IMG/VR virus record: IMGVR_UViG_3300029286_003727
Location: 1-33,627 of that record
Reading direction: 5' to 3' (one strand)
Origin: a virus
Length of the DNA: 33,627 nt
Below, piece by piece: positions 15,578 through 23,317 of the stretch. The notes under the pieces are model-generated. The model was not told where the DNA came from. It worked only from the letters and a program-made list of their open reading frames with translations, and did not search any database. The first letter of the stretch is position 1; each line of letters opens with the position of its first letter. Position numbers and translations under genes: made by a program.

Positions 15578-16231
15578 ATGCAAATTACCATTGAACACAG
15601 GTCATTCAGCTTATCCGAGGTAAGGGTTGCCGGTGAAGGCAGGAAGATCTCCGGGCACGCCGCTGTATTCAACAAGCTCAGCGAGGACCTGGGCGGCTTT
15701 AGGGAGAAGATCGCGCCCGGCGCCTTTGCCAGCACCATAACTGCCGCCGATGTCAGGGCGCTCTTCAACCATGACCCCAACTACGTCCTGGGTCGCACCA
15801 AGTCAGGCACCCTGTCATTGACCGAGGATTCCAAGGGACTGGCCATAACCATCGACCCACCTGAGACGCAATGGGCCAACGACCTGATAGAGAGCGTCAA
15901 GCGCGGGGACATCTCGCAGATGTCGTTCGGTTTCAGGACTGTAAGCGATGAATGGGACGACGGCAAGAAGGTGCGCACGCTTAAAGAGGTAGAGCTCTTT
16001 GACGTTTCCGTTGTCACTTACCCGGCCTATCCCCAGACCGATGTAAAGATCAGGTCGCTGATTGCAAAGATCGGGGAAGATAAGGCCATTGAGATATTAA
16101 CATGCAGTTTAACCGCCGCTGAAAAGCCTGGCGGAGAAGAGGATAAACCGGGGACTCAAGATGAGGCCTTGGGAGATACTCCAAACCGACTTGACATAAA
16201 ACGGCGTCAACTGGAAATAGCATCAATCTAA
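15578..16231 (+). CDS. HK97-family prohead protease
   Basis: A 217-residue serine protease of the HK97 gp4 family. Conserved features: 'ISGHAAVFNKLSEDLGGFRE' at 24-43, the catalytic His65 in 'LFNHDPNYVLGRT', and the serine region 'GDISQMSFGF' at 110-119. 'FDVSVVTYPAYPQT' at 141-154 is also typical. It cleaves the delta domain from the major capsid protein during head maturation. AGGAGG five bases before the ATG gives strong initiation. Because the antisense surface gene separates it from the portal, its transcript must either read through 5.3 kb or begin in the 144-base gap 15434-15577, where I see no convincing plus-strand promoter. Confidence 0.93.
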   Translation: MQITIEHRSFSLSEVRVAGEGRKISGHAAVFNKLSEDLGGFREKIAPGAFASTITAADVRALFNHDPNYVLGRTKSGTLSLTEDSKGLAITIDPPETQWANDLIESVKRGDISQMSFGFRTVSDEWDDGKKVRTLKEVELFDVSVVTYPAYPQTDVKIRSLIAKIGEDKAIEILTCSLTAAEKPGGEEDKPGTQDEALGDTPNRLDIKRRQLEIASI

Positions 16232-16241
16232 CGGAGGTAAA

Positions 16242-17447
16242 ATGGAAAAAATCATCGAACTGCGCAAACAGCGCACTGCCCTGGCGGGCAAAGCCGAAGC
16301 CATCGTAAGCAAGGCCGAGGCCGAGAACCGCGGACTTACCCCCGAGGAGTCGGGCGACTACGACAAGATCCTGGCCGACGTGAGGGATAACAAGAGCCAG
16401 GAGACCCGCTACATCGAGCTGCACGGCCTGCAGGACGAACTGAAAGGCCATGAGCCGATCCGGCCTATCCCCGGCGCTGCCGTATCGGGCAGGAAATCCG
16501 TGGGCCGCCAGTTCATCGAGTCCCGTCAGTACCAGGACATGCTCAAGCGCGGCGTATTTGAGTCCGACACCTTTGAAGTCCGCGACATCATCTCCGGCAC
16601 TGACAGCGCTGCCGACCTGGTGGTACCCGACAGGATTGCCGGCATCATCACCGAGCCGGAGAAGCTGCTGCGCATCCGCGACCTTTTAGCCAAAGGCACC
16701 ACCGGCAGCAATACCATCGAGTATGTCAGGGAGACCGTCTACTCCAATGCTGCCGCGCCTGTGGCTGAGAGCAAGCAAGGCACCGAGGTAGCCAAACCCG
16801 AGAGCACGCTGGAATTTGAGAAAGACACCGCGCCGGTAGTGACCATCGCCCACTGGGTGCCCGCCACCCGGCAGATCATCGCCGATGCAGCCGTGCTCTC
16901 CAGCTACATCAACAGCCGCCTGGTTTACGGCCTCAAGCTCGAGGAAGAAGACCAGATCCTCAACGGCAGCGGCTCCGGCGGGAACGTCTCCGGCCTGGTC
17001 ACCGAAGCCACACCCTTCGATGACAGCCTGCGGAGCGTGGACGACAACCTGGTGGATATCATTCGCAAGGCAATCTTACAGTCCGGCCTGGCACAGTACC
17101 CGGTTACCGGCATCGTCCTGCACCCGACTGACTGGGCCAGCATCGAACTGCTCAAGGGCAGCGATCAGCGCTACCTCTGGGTTACCGTACCCGAGGGAGG
17201 CGTATCCCGGCTATGGAGGGTGCCCGTAGTGGAGACCACCACCATTGCCCAGGGCAACTTCCTGGTAGGCGCCTTCTCGCTGGGAGCCCAGCTCTTCGAC
17301 CGCGAGCAGGCCTCTATTCGCATCTCCGAGCACCACAGCGACTTCTTCACCAAGAACATGGTCGCCGTGCTCTGCGAGGAAAGGATAGCCCTGGCCGTCT
17401 ACCGGCCCCAGGCATTCATCTACGGCCCTTTTGAACAGGGCAGCTAA
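16242..17447 (+). CDS. Major capsid protein, HK97 fold
   Basis: A 401-residue protein. Residues 1 to about 90 are a charged, coiled-coil delta domain (MEKIIELRKQRTALAGKA...) that serves as scaffold and is removed by the protease. The mature part starts near 'GRQFIESRQYQDML' and includes 'VPDRIAGIITEPEKLLRIRD', 'ETVYSNAAAPVAESKQG', and the 'GSGSGGNVSGL' loop, all standard HK97-fold capsid signatures. GGAGG seven bases upstream of ATG; only ten bases separate it from the protease. It has more G/C-rich codons than neighbours, consistent with strong expression. It is followed by a strong hairpin. Confidence 0.95.
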   Translation: MEKIIELRKQRTALAGKAEAIVSKAEAENRGLTPEESGDYDKILADVRDNKSQETRYIELHGLQDELKGHEPIRPIPGAAVSGRKSVGRQFIESRQYQDMLKRGVFESDTFEVRDIISGTDSAADLVVPDRIAGIITEPEKLLRIRDLLAKGTTGSNTIEYVRETVYSNAAAPVAESKQGTEVAKPESTLEFEKDTAPVVTIAHWVPATRQIIADAAVLSSYINSRLVYGLKLEEEDQILNGSGSGGNVSGLVTEATPFDDSLRSVDDNLVDIIRKAILQSGLAQYPVTGIVLHPTDWASIELLKGSDQRYLWVTVPEGGVSRLWRVPVVETTTIAQGNFLVGAFSLGAQLFDREQASIRISEHHSDFFTKNMVAVLCEERIALAVYRPQAFIYGPFEQGS

Positions 17448-17452
17448 CCAAC

Positions 17453-17477
17453 GGGGGGCGGTGTTAAGCCGCCCCCC
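17453..17477. terminator. GC-rich stem-loop after the capsid gene
   Basis: A perfect 9-bp stem, GGGGGGCGG (17453-17461) with CCGCCCCCC (17469-17477), and a 7-base loop. It lies just past the capsid stop and between it and the convergent ATPase gene. No U-run follows on either strand, so it may be an attenuator, mRNA-stabilising hairpin or a Rho-independent terminator of weak type. It may set capsid mRNA apart from the downstream genes. Confidence 0.5.
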
Positions 17478-17524
17478 TATCAAACATTCAATTGTTCTTT
17501 GACTGGGCTATTTATATTGGTCCG

Positions 17525-18715
17525 TCAATACAGGTCGCCTTTATGTAGCAAATCACAGAATTTTTCATAGGGCATGACCTCCACTGCGCCAAACTGGTAA
17601 GAGCGATCACCAGAATATACACCGATTAGTCTATCTGCTTTCACTCCACTTGCGGAACCCAGCGAGACTAATGGCTTGTTCCAGGTGGTATTCCATTTAT
17701 CCGCCCGTTTCACTTCAACGGCCACTATGTGGGGGACGTTAGCTGAGGTACGCCGCGATGTTTCGATGATGAAATCCACTTCTACACCGGCAGGTGTCTT
17801 GTAGTAAAACAATGGCCGCTTTTTGCGGCTGACCTCGTTGTAAACACGCAGCTCATGATAAACCAGTGTTTCCATTGCAAATCCTTCCCAGGGGCGGTCG
17901 ACCGGATCATGCAGCCACCCTGCTGCCGCACGAGCAACACCGGGATCAAACCAATAGAATTTAGGGTGCGCTGCTTCACGTACTTTTACACCTGCCCGCC
18001 AGGAAGGCAGGAAATGTCCCAGCAACGTATCAACAATTATGGAAAAGTATGAATCCACTGTGCTGCGGGCTGTTGCCGCATCGCGGGCAATGTTCTGCAT
18101 ATTGACCACCTGACCATTGAGCTGGCCGGCAATGGACATAAACCGCATGAAAGGAGGTACATTGCGTAGCAAACCTTCCTGCCTGATTTCCTCGCGGATA
18201 TGTGTGTCAAGATATGCAGCAAGTATATCGGGCGCCTGTGCCGGTTCACGAAGGACCATGGGCAGTAAACCCCACTCCAGCGAGTTGGATAAATTGAAGG
18301 CCTTTCCCAACTCAACAGCGGAGAAGCTTTCCATATTCAATGTGATAGCGCGTCCGGCCAACAGGTTAGCGCCTCCTCGGCGCAACTTGCGGGCCGACGA
18401 TCCGCACAGGGCAAACCTCCAGTTACGAGATTCTGTCAATCTGTGTACCTCGTCGAGCAGGGCGGGTATTTTCTGTATCTCGTCCAGTACAATCCAGTCA
18501 CCATCAGGCCGGCCGGCGGCCATGGCCTCCAACCGGTGCGGGTCACGGGATAGCTCAAGAAATAGGGACGCATCAAGTAAATCCAGGTAGAGGGCATCAG
18601 GCAGTACATGCCTGAGCCAGGTACTCTTGCCTGTACCCCGTGGACCAAACAGGAAGAACGATACCTCCGGACACTTGAGCAATCTGCGTATATATGGCCT
18701 GCTTGTTGAACTCAT
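17525..18715 (-). CDS. AAA ATPase with DUF4143 C-terminal domain
   Basis: A 396-residue protein of the widespread ATPase/DUF4143 family. Walker A GPRGTGKST is at 24-32, Walker B WIVLDEIQ at 74-81, and 'CGSSARKLRRGGANLLAGRA' follows as sensor region near 104-123. The C-terminal half contains 'GVEVDFIIET' and 'VAVEVKRADKW', the E-V-D...E-V-K pattern of a PD-(D/E)XK-like nuclease fold. The family function is unsettled; members are scattered mobile accessory genes in bacteria and archaea. It is antisense between the capsid and methyltransferase genes and has its own palindrome-containing control region, so it is probably a moron expressed independently of the lytic programme. Confidence 0.88.
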   Translation of the reverse strand: MSSTSRPYIRRLLKCPEVSFFLFGPRGTGKSTWLRHVLPDALYLDLLDASLFLELSRDPHRLEAMAAGRPDGDWIVLDEIQKIPALLDEVHRLTESRNWRFALCGSSARKLRRGGANLLAGRAITLNMESFSAVELGKAFNLSNSLEWGLLPMVLREPAQAPDILAAYLDTHIREEIRQEGLLRNVPPFMRFMSIAGQLNGQVVNMQNIARDAATARSTVDSYFSIIVDTLLGHFLPSWRAGVKVREAAHPKFYWFDPGVARAAAGWLHDPVDRPWEGFAMETLVYHELRVYNEVSRKKRPLFYYKTPAGVEVDFIIETSRRTSANVPHIVAVEVKRADKWNTTWNKPLVSLGSASGVKADRLIGVYSGDRSYQFGAVEVMPYEKFCDLLHKGDLY

Positions 18716-18729
18716 ATAAAATCACACCT

Positions 18730-18778
18730 GTAATGTAATATTACAATGCATTATTACATTACTACAGTGATATTGCAA
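18730..18778 (-). promoter_or_regulatory. Promoter with overlapping inverted repeats upstream of the ATPase gene
   Basis: On the minus strand TTGCAA (18778-18773), 17 bases, AATAAT (18755-18750) make a fair sigma-70 promoter. An 11-bp perfect inverted repeat, GTAATGTAATA (18730-18740) and TATTACATTAC (18752-18762), spans the -10 box, and a 12-bp palindrome TGTAATATTACA (18734-18745) lies inside it. The repeated TGTAAT/ATTACA half-sites suggest cooperative binding of a repressor. The rest of the 153-base gap 18716-18868 is A/T-rich with no other clear signal. Confidence 0.5.
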
Positions 18779-18868
18779 GCATATATAGCATAAACAGGAT
18801 CAGGTAATTCAAAGGTAAAAGGGCTGAGTAGCATTATAAGGAAATATCACCCCTTTCTTTTTAAAATT

Positions 18869-19444
18869 ATGGACGTTTTAGTATTACCAGAAAGCAATAG
18901 CCTATATAAATTGGAGGGGCTAATCAGGTTCGGGGAAGGACTGCGCCTGTCCTACCTGGCATCCAAAGTTAAAAGCGGTGTGATCGTTGAGATCGGCAGC
19001 TTCAAAGGTAAATCAACCAGCTTCTTAGCGGCCGGCAGCCGGCACGGGAATAATATCCCCGTATATGCCGTGGATACCTGGGACCTCAGAGAACAGTATG
19101 GCCAGCAAAAGTACCAGGCTAAAGAAACCCTGGAGGCCTTTCATCGGCAGACACAGCCCTATTCCAAATTAATCACGGCTGTCAGGGGATTTTCCCAGGA
19201 GGTGGCCAAGACCTGGGATAAAGACATAGGTTTGCTGTTCATCGACGGCTGCCACTGGTACAAAGAGGCCTGGGCGGACTACCAGAGTTGGCAGAAGTTC
19301 ATCCCCGTAGGTGGAGTTATTGCCCTGCATGATTACCAGAACCCCAAAATCCAGGCGGTAGTTGAGCGTATAAAGAGCCATGAGCAATGGGTAAACTGGG
19401 AGGTTTACGGCAGGGTGATCTCAGCTCAGCGGGTTGCCAAATGA
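18869..19444 (+). CDS. Class I SAM-dependent methyltransferase (Methyltransf_24-like)
   Basis: A 191-residue enzyme with SAM-binding 'VEIGSFKGKST' at 40-50, the acidic strand-2 end 'VYAVDTWD' at 65-72, 'LLFIDGCHWYKEAWADYQSW' at 122-141 and 'GGVIALHDY' at 148-156. This matches small-molecule or sugar O-methyltransferases of the Methyltransf_24 type. No Shine-Dalgarno is obvious; an in-frame stop just upstream fixes the ATG. It overlaps the glycerophosphotransferase-like gene by ATGA, so the pair is probably one functional unit, likely decorating a virion or cell-surface polymer (inference). Confidence 0.8.
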   Translation: MDVLVLPESNSLYKLEGLIRFGEGLRLSYLASKVKSGVIVEIGSFKGKSTSFLAAGSRHGNNIPVYAVDTWDLREQYGQQKYQAKETLEAFHRQTQPYSKLITAVRGFSQEVAKTWDKDIGLLFIDGCHWYKEAWADYQSWQKFIPVGGVIALHDYQNPKIQAVVERIKSHEQWVNWEVYGRVISAQRVAK

Positions 19445-20457
19445 AACACCGGAAGATCGACTTCTATGCCAGGCAGCGCCACTTCATTGACCACCTGGTG
19501 CCGATCTACAGACAGATACCAGAAACAAACAGAGGTCAATTCATAGTCACCACAAATGAGCTGCTCAAATACGCTGCTTCCATAGACGTCCAGGCGATCA
19601 GACTCAGCTCTTACTTAGATACCATGACTCCTCCCGAACTAAGGGGGCCACTGGTGGTAGCCTCCATGGCCTTCCCCATCAAGATGCTGACACCCAGACG
19701 CAAACTTGTTTTACTCAACCACGGTGCCGGCCAATCCTTCGTCGACAACCGGCACGTCAGCTATGCCGGGGGTAAAGGTAGAGGGTTAACTTATTTATTC
19801 ATCGAGCCCGGAGAGCATCCGGCCTCAAAGGACGCCGAAGCCTATCCCGGGTCAAAGATAGCCATTGTGGGCTGTCCCAAGCTGGACAGTTGGCATTTGA
19901 AGCCTAAGAAAAAGCGTAGCAATCCTCCCGTGGTGGCCATTAGCTTTCACTGGGAGTGCAAGGTTGCCCCGGAGACGCGTAGCACGCTGTCGCATTACCG
20001 GGGCATCATCCCGCAGCTATCCCGCTGGAACAGGACAGACGAAGTAGAAATACTCGGCCACGGTCACCCCACCATATGGACCACACTGAGACCGATGTGG
20101 GAGCGTTACGGTATCGAGCCGGTAGCCAATTTCGACGAAGTAATGGAGCGAGCCGACGTCTATGTCTGTGACCAGATGTCCACCCTTTACGAGTTTGCCT
20201 CGCTGGACAGACCCGTAGTGGTGCTCAATGCGCCATGGTACCGGCGTGATATCGAGCACGGGTTGAGGTTCTGGGAATGCGCCGATGTTGGCGTTAACTG
20301 CAACCAGCCGGAAGATTTCATTCCATCCATCCAGAAGGCACTCAAGGATACACAAGCACAAAAGAGAAAACGGCATACAGCCGTTCAGAAAGTCTACAAA
20401 TATGCTGATGGCCGTGCTGCCGAGAGGGCGGCCCAGGCTATCATGGAGGTTCTATGA
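19441..20457 (+). CDS. CDP-glycerol glycerophosphotransferase-like transferase
   Basis: A 338-residue protein; the ATG at 19441 overlaps the previous stop and is preferred to an in-frame ATG at 19387 inside the methyltransferase. The fold is that of GT-B-type CDP-glycerol:poly(glycerophosphate) transferases: 'KLVLLNHGAGQSF' near 86-98, 'VVAISFHWECKV' midway, 'EVEILGHGHPTIW' and the donor-binding stretch 'ERADVYVCDQMSTLYEFASL' followed by DRPVVVLN. In bacteria this family makes teichoic-acid-like polymers. In the capsid-connector interval of a phage it may add glycerol phosphate or sugar to capsid, tail or host surface to alter adsorption; the substrate is unknown. Confidence 0.75.
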   Translation: MKHRKIDFYARQRHFIDHLVPIYRQIPETNRGQFIVTTNELLKYAASIDVQAIRLSSYLDTMTPPELRGPLVVASMAFPIKMLTPRRKLVLLNHGAGQSFVDNRHVSYAGGKGRGLTYLFIEPGEHPASKDAEAYPGSKIAIVGCPKLDSWHLKPKKKRSNPPVVAISFHWECKVAPETRSTLSHYRGIIPQLSRWNRTDEVEILGHGHPTIWTTLRPMWERYGIEPVANFDEVMERADVYVCDQMSTLYEFASLDRPVVVLNAPWYRRDIEHGLRFWECADVGVNCNQPEDFIPSIQKALKDTQAQKRKRHTAVQKVYKYADGRAAERAAQAIMEVL

Positions 20458-20654
20458 GAATACAGATACTGGTAACCATGATCACATCGAAAGGCACCTA
20501 TTACAAAGGCCAGGTTGCCGATGTCCCGCCTGAGATAGCCAAACAGTGGGTAAGCAAGGGCCGGGCCGCGTCACTCGAGCCTATTAAGGCCGTCAAAATC
20601 GAGGCCAAGCCACCTAAAGAAGCCAAGAAACGCGGGAGATCAAAGAAGAAATGA
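20454..20654 (+). CDS. Small basic phage protein, SH3-like
   Basis: A 66-residue protein overlapping the upstream stop (ATGA), with GGAGG four bases before the ATG. The N-terminal half ('TMITSKGTYYKGQVADVPPE') followed by 'IAKQWVSKGRAASLE' resembles the tiny beta-barrel proteins often found between capsid and connector genes in phages. The C-terminus is a Lys/Arg tail (AKKRGRSKKK), which could contact packaged DNA. It shares the P-x-x-x-A-x-x-x-V-x-x-G-x-A pattern with the next gene, so the two are probably paralogues. Role unknown. Confidence 0.65.
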   Translation: MRIQILVTMITSKGTYYKGQVADVPPEIAKQWVSKGRAASLEPIKAVKIEAKPPKEAKKRGRSKKK

Positions 20655-20875
20655 TCACGATTCGTTATAAGTCAGTCGTAATCAATGGCCTGGACCGGAC
20701 AAACAAGGTTGAAACCTTGCCTGACGGCGAGGCACTACGCCTGGTGAAAATGGGTTATGCCGAGATCGTCAGAGAGAACGCCTCGCTAAGGCCGCCGGAA
20801 ATACGTGCGGAAGTCACAACATTCGAAAATAGAGATGAAGCGCCGAACAAGAAGCGAGCTAAGAGATGGGGTTAA
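20651..20875 (+). CDS. Small phage protein, paralogue of upstream gene
   Basis: A 74-residue protein beginning MITIRYKSVVINGLDRT with 'LPDGEALRLVKMGYAEIV' in the middle and a basic end (NKKRAKRWG). It overlaps both neighbours (ATGA upstream; 10 bases downstream). The middle segment aligns by eye with 'VPPEIAKQWVSKGRAASLE' of the preceding gene, pointing to a tandem duplication. Function unknown; position suggests a capsid-associated or connector-associated part. Confidence 0.65.
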   Translation: MITIRYKSVVINGLDRTNKVETLPDGEALRLVKMGYAEIVRENASLRPPEIRAEVTTFENRDEAPNKKRAKRWG

Positions 20876-21438
20876 AGCAGACGGTTGCCCCGGCAGTTGA
20901 ACCCATCAGTCTGACTGAAGGGAAGCTTCATTTGAGGATTGATTCAACGGCTGAGGACGTACTGATAAGCTCCCTGATCAAAGCAGCCCGGCAGTATTGT
21001 GAAAGCTACCAGCGTAGGGCATATATAACCCAGACATGGGAGCTCTGGCTGGACCGCTTCCCGGACATAGATATTATCGATATCCCGCTGCCCCCGCTGC
21101 AGTCCATAACCTCGATCAAGTATTACGATACCGCAAACGTTGCACATACATTTGCCTCAAGCGAGTATTTCGTCGACAGCAAGTCACAGCCTGGGCGTGT
21201 GTCACTAGCCTACGGAAAATTTTGGCCTACGGACACGCTGAGGCCGACTAATGGTGTCTGCATCACCTTCGTTGCGGGATATGGATCCGCCTCATCCGCG
21301 GTGCCTGCGACGGCCTGTTACGCCATCTTACTGCTGGTGGCACACTATTACGAGAACAGAGAAGCTGCCAGCGCCACACAAGTCTATCCGGCCCCGTTGA
21401 GCGTTGATGCTCTACTCTGGCAGGAGCGCTGTTTTTAA
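20866..21438 (+). CDS. Head-tail connector protein (gp6/phiE125 gp8-like)
   Basis: A 190-residue protein of the head-tail connector family that forms a ring beneath the portal. Typical features: N-terminal 'EPISLTEGKLHLRIDSTAED' followed by 'LISSLIKAARQYCESYQRRA', a central 'LPPLQSITSIKYYDT' segment, and the helical C-terminus 'YAILLLVAHYYENREA'. It starts inside the previous gene and its stop abuts the next ATG. The order connector, closure, gp10, DUF3168 is that of HK97-like siphoviruses. Confidence 0.88.
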   Translation: MGLKQTVAPAVEPISLTEGKLHLRIDSTAEDVLISSLIKAARQYCESYQRRAYITQTWELWLDRFPDIDIIDIPLPPLQSITSIKYYDTANVAHTFASSEYFVDSKSQPGRVSLAYGKFWPTDTLRPTNGVCITFVAGYGSASSAVPATACYAILLLVAHYYENREAASATQVYPAPLSVDALLWQERCF

Positions 21439-21759
21439 ATGAGGATCGGTTTATTGCGGCAAAGGGTCATTATCGAGAAGCCGACCGAGGGCAAGAATGC
21501 CATCGATGAGGTTGTCTCGACGTGGAGTACGTTCTGCACCGTGTGGGCGGCTATAGAGCCGGCGGCCGGCAATGTCTATTATGCGGCCAAACAGCTGGAT
21601 GCCAGGGTAGACGGCCGTGTCAGGATACGCTACCGCGGCGACCTGGAGCCGACCATGCGCATTAAGTTCGGGGACAGAATACTCAGCATCGTGTCCATCG
21701 TACACCCCAAGGAAAATCAGAAGGAGTTGCATCTGATGTACGCGGAGAGTTTGGACTGA
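21439..21759 (+). CDS. Head closure protein
   Basis: A 106-residue protein of the phage head-tail joining family (SPP1 gp16/HK97 gp7-like): it begins MRIGLLRQRVIIEKPTEG, has 'STWSTFCTVWAAIEP' at 27-41, 'YAAKQLDARVDGRVRIRYR' and 'RILSIVSIVHP'. This beta-barrel protein closes the DNA channel after packaging. The ATG directly follows the previous stop codon, and its own stop overlaps the next ATG (TGATGG). Confidence 0.87.
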   Translation: MRIGLLRQRVIIEKPTEGKNAIDEVVSTWSTFCTVWAAIEPAAGNVYYAAKQLDARVDGRVRIRYRGDLEPTMRIKFGDRILSIVSIVHPKENQKELHLMYAESLD

Positions 21760-22187
21760 TGGATATCGATATTGAGATACAGGGCAAAGAAGCGTTTGAA
21801 AAAACCTTATTAGCCCTGGCCAAATCCTTACCCAACGACAAAGTCGAGCCCCTGATGATGGAGGGTGCCAAGGTAATCGCCGCCGTTGCCAAGGCCAAAG
21901 CGCCTCAGGGTCCCACCGGCAAACTCAAGAAAGCGGTCAAGGCCAAGATGTTGCGGCAGATCAGCAACTATCCGCGCTCTGCCGCAGCTACAGTAGACCG
22001 CAAAATTGCTCCCCATGCCTACATTATCGAGTATGGGACGAAGCCCCGCTACCAGAAGTCGGGACGTTACACCGGCATCGGCTCGGCCCAGCCTTTCTTC
22101 CGGCCTGCCGTTGATACAAACAAGGGGCGGATACAAGACGAGGTAATAACTAAACTCGGCAACTTGATAGACAGTGCAATGAAATGA
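21759..22187 (+). CDS. HK97 gp10-like head-tail protein
   Basis: A 142-residue protein with 'EIQGKEAFEKTLLALAKSLP' at the N-terminus, 'AKAPQGPTGKLKKAVKAKM' in the middle, then 'PHAYIIEYGTKPRY' and 'AQPFFRPAVDTNKGRI'; these are the conserved points of the HK97-gp10/minor-tail-component family. It joins the head completion proteins to the tail terminator. Overlaps both neighbours by a few bases. Confidence 0.88.
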   Translation: MDIDIEIQGKEAFEKTLLALAKSLPNDKVEPLMMEGAKVIAAVAKAKAPQGPTGKLKKAVKAKMLRQISNYPRSAAATVDRKIAPHAYIIEYGTKPRYQKSGRYTGIGSAQPFFRPAVDTNKGRIQDEVITKLGNLIDSAMK

Positions 22188-22576
22188 TTATTGAAAATGC
22201 CCTACACATTCACCTTCTGGCACAAACCGGGCTGACCGCCTTGATAAGCCAGAAACTCTACTATGTCACAGCGCCGCAAACCGTCGTTACGCCGTATGTC
22301 GTTTTCTTTAAGGTATCGGCGGTGCCGGAGTACTGCTTAACAGGGCATTGCGGTTTGATAAATGCCCGCTTTCAATTCTCAATCTTCGCCGATACCTATT
22401 ATGAAACAAAACTGGTAGCCCGGCAGATACAAATTGCCCTGCAGGATAAATGCAACGAAGTAATCGGCGGGGTAGGTGGAGTGAATGTGAGCATACAGTT
22501 TGAGAATGAGCAAGATATATATGAGTCAGGGATATTTCATTGTCCCGTTGAATATTTCATCCAATACAACGAATAG
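22184..22576 (+). CDS. Tail terminator/completion protein, DUF3168-like
   Basis: A 130-residue protein: 'LHIHLLAQTGLTALISQKLY' at the N-terminus, 'PQTVVTPYVVFFKVSAVPEY', 'INARFQFSIFADTYYETKLV' and a late 'IQFENEQDIYESG..HCPVEYFI'. This is the DUF3168 (HK97 gp10/lambda gpU region) pattern; the protein caps the tail tube at the head-proximal end. ATGA overlap with the preceding gene; it ends nine bases before the tail tube gene. Confidence 0.85.
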   Translation: MIIENALHIHLLAQTGLTALISQKLYYVTAPQTVVTPYVVFFKVSAVPEYCLTGHCGLINARFQFSIFADTYYETKLVARQIQIALQDKCNEVIGGVGGVNVSIQFENEQDIYESGIFHCPVEYFIQYNE

Positions 22577-22585
22577 GAGGGCACC

Positions 22586-23305
22586 ATGACCACAGCAGCA
22601 ATTATGGCCCAGGGCGTGGTTCTCGAAAGAGAAGGCGTCGCGATTGCGGAGATCACCAAGATCTCACCGCAGTCAAACAAACAGGACACTGTCGATGTAA
22701 CCACACTTTCCAGCGTGGGTAATTACAGGGAATTCATTGCAGGCTGGAAAGATGCCGGTGAGCTGCAAATAGAAGGGAACTTCGTGGCCGGTGATATTGC
22801 CGGCCAGCAAGCAGTCTTTGCCGACTTCGAGGCAGGTACCGTTTCCTCGTATGTACTCACCTTCCCGACTGCAATCACAGCAACGCTCACCTTTGCTGCC
22901 CTGGTAACAGAATTCGGCATTGGCGGCTTTGCTGTGGGCGATAAGGTCCCGTTCAACGCCACGCTGAAAATCTCCGGTGCGGCAACGCTGGCCATCAGTG
23001 CTTCAGACGGTTTAACCACGCCGTTCTTTGCCATATCGGAGAGCGCCGTTATTTCACCGGCTCCCTCTGCGACCAAGTATGACTATATCGCCACGGTACT
23101 CACGGCTATTTCATCAGTAACGGTTACTCCGACAGCAACCACGGGCGTTCTAACGGTGCAGGGCGGAACGGTTGTAAGCGGCGCGGCATCGACCGCTATT
23201 GCCCTTGGTGCGGCCGGCACAATCAAGGACATCGTGATCACCCAAAAGAACACAGGCAAGGTAGCCAAAACATATCGCATAAAGTTATTCAGAGCAGCAT
23301 CATAA
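22586..23305 (+). CDS. Major tail tube protein
   Basis: A 239-residue protein with GGAGG before the ATG. The N-terminal part ('QGVVLEREGVAIAEITKISP' and 'VDVTTLSSVGNYREFIAGWK') matches lambda gpV/HK97 tail tube subunits, which stack as hexameric rings. The region after about 95 is rich in Ala, Thr, Val and looks like an inserted or appended beta-sandwich (VTPTATTGVLTVQGGTVVSG), a decoration often found on tail tubes. It ends with 'KTYRIKLFRAAS'. The following gene is the tail chaperone, as in all siphoviruses. Confidence 0.85.
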   Translation: MTTAAIMAQGVVLEREGVAIAEITKISPQSNKQDTVDVTTLSSVGNYREFIAGWKDAGELQIEGNFVAGDIAGQQAVFADFEAGTVSSYVLTFPTAITATLTFAALVTEFGIGGFAVGDKVPFNATLKISGAATLAISASDGLTTPFFAISESAVISPAPSATKYDYIATVLTAISSVTVTPTATTGVLTVQGGTVVSGAASTAIALGAAGTIKDIVITQKNTGKVAKTYRIKLFRAAS

Positions 23306-23317
23306 AACAGGAGCCCT

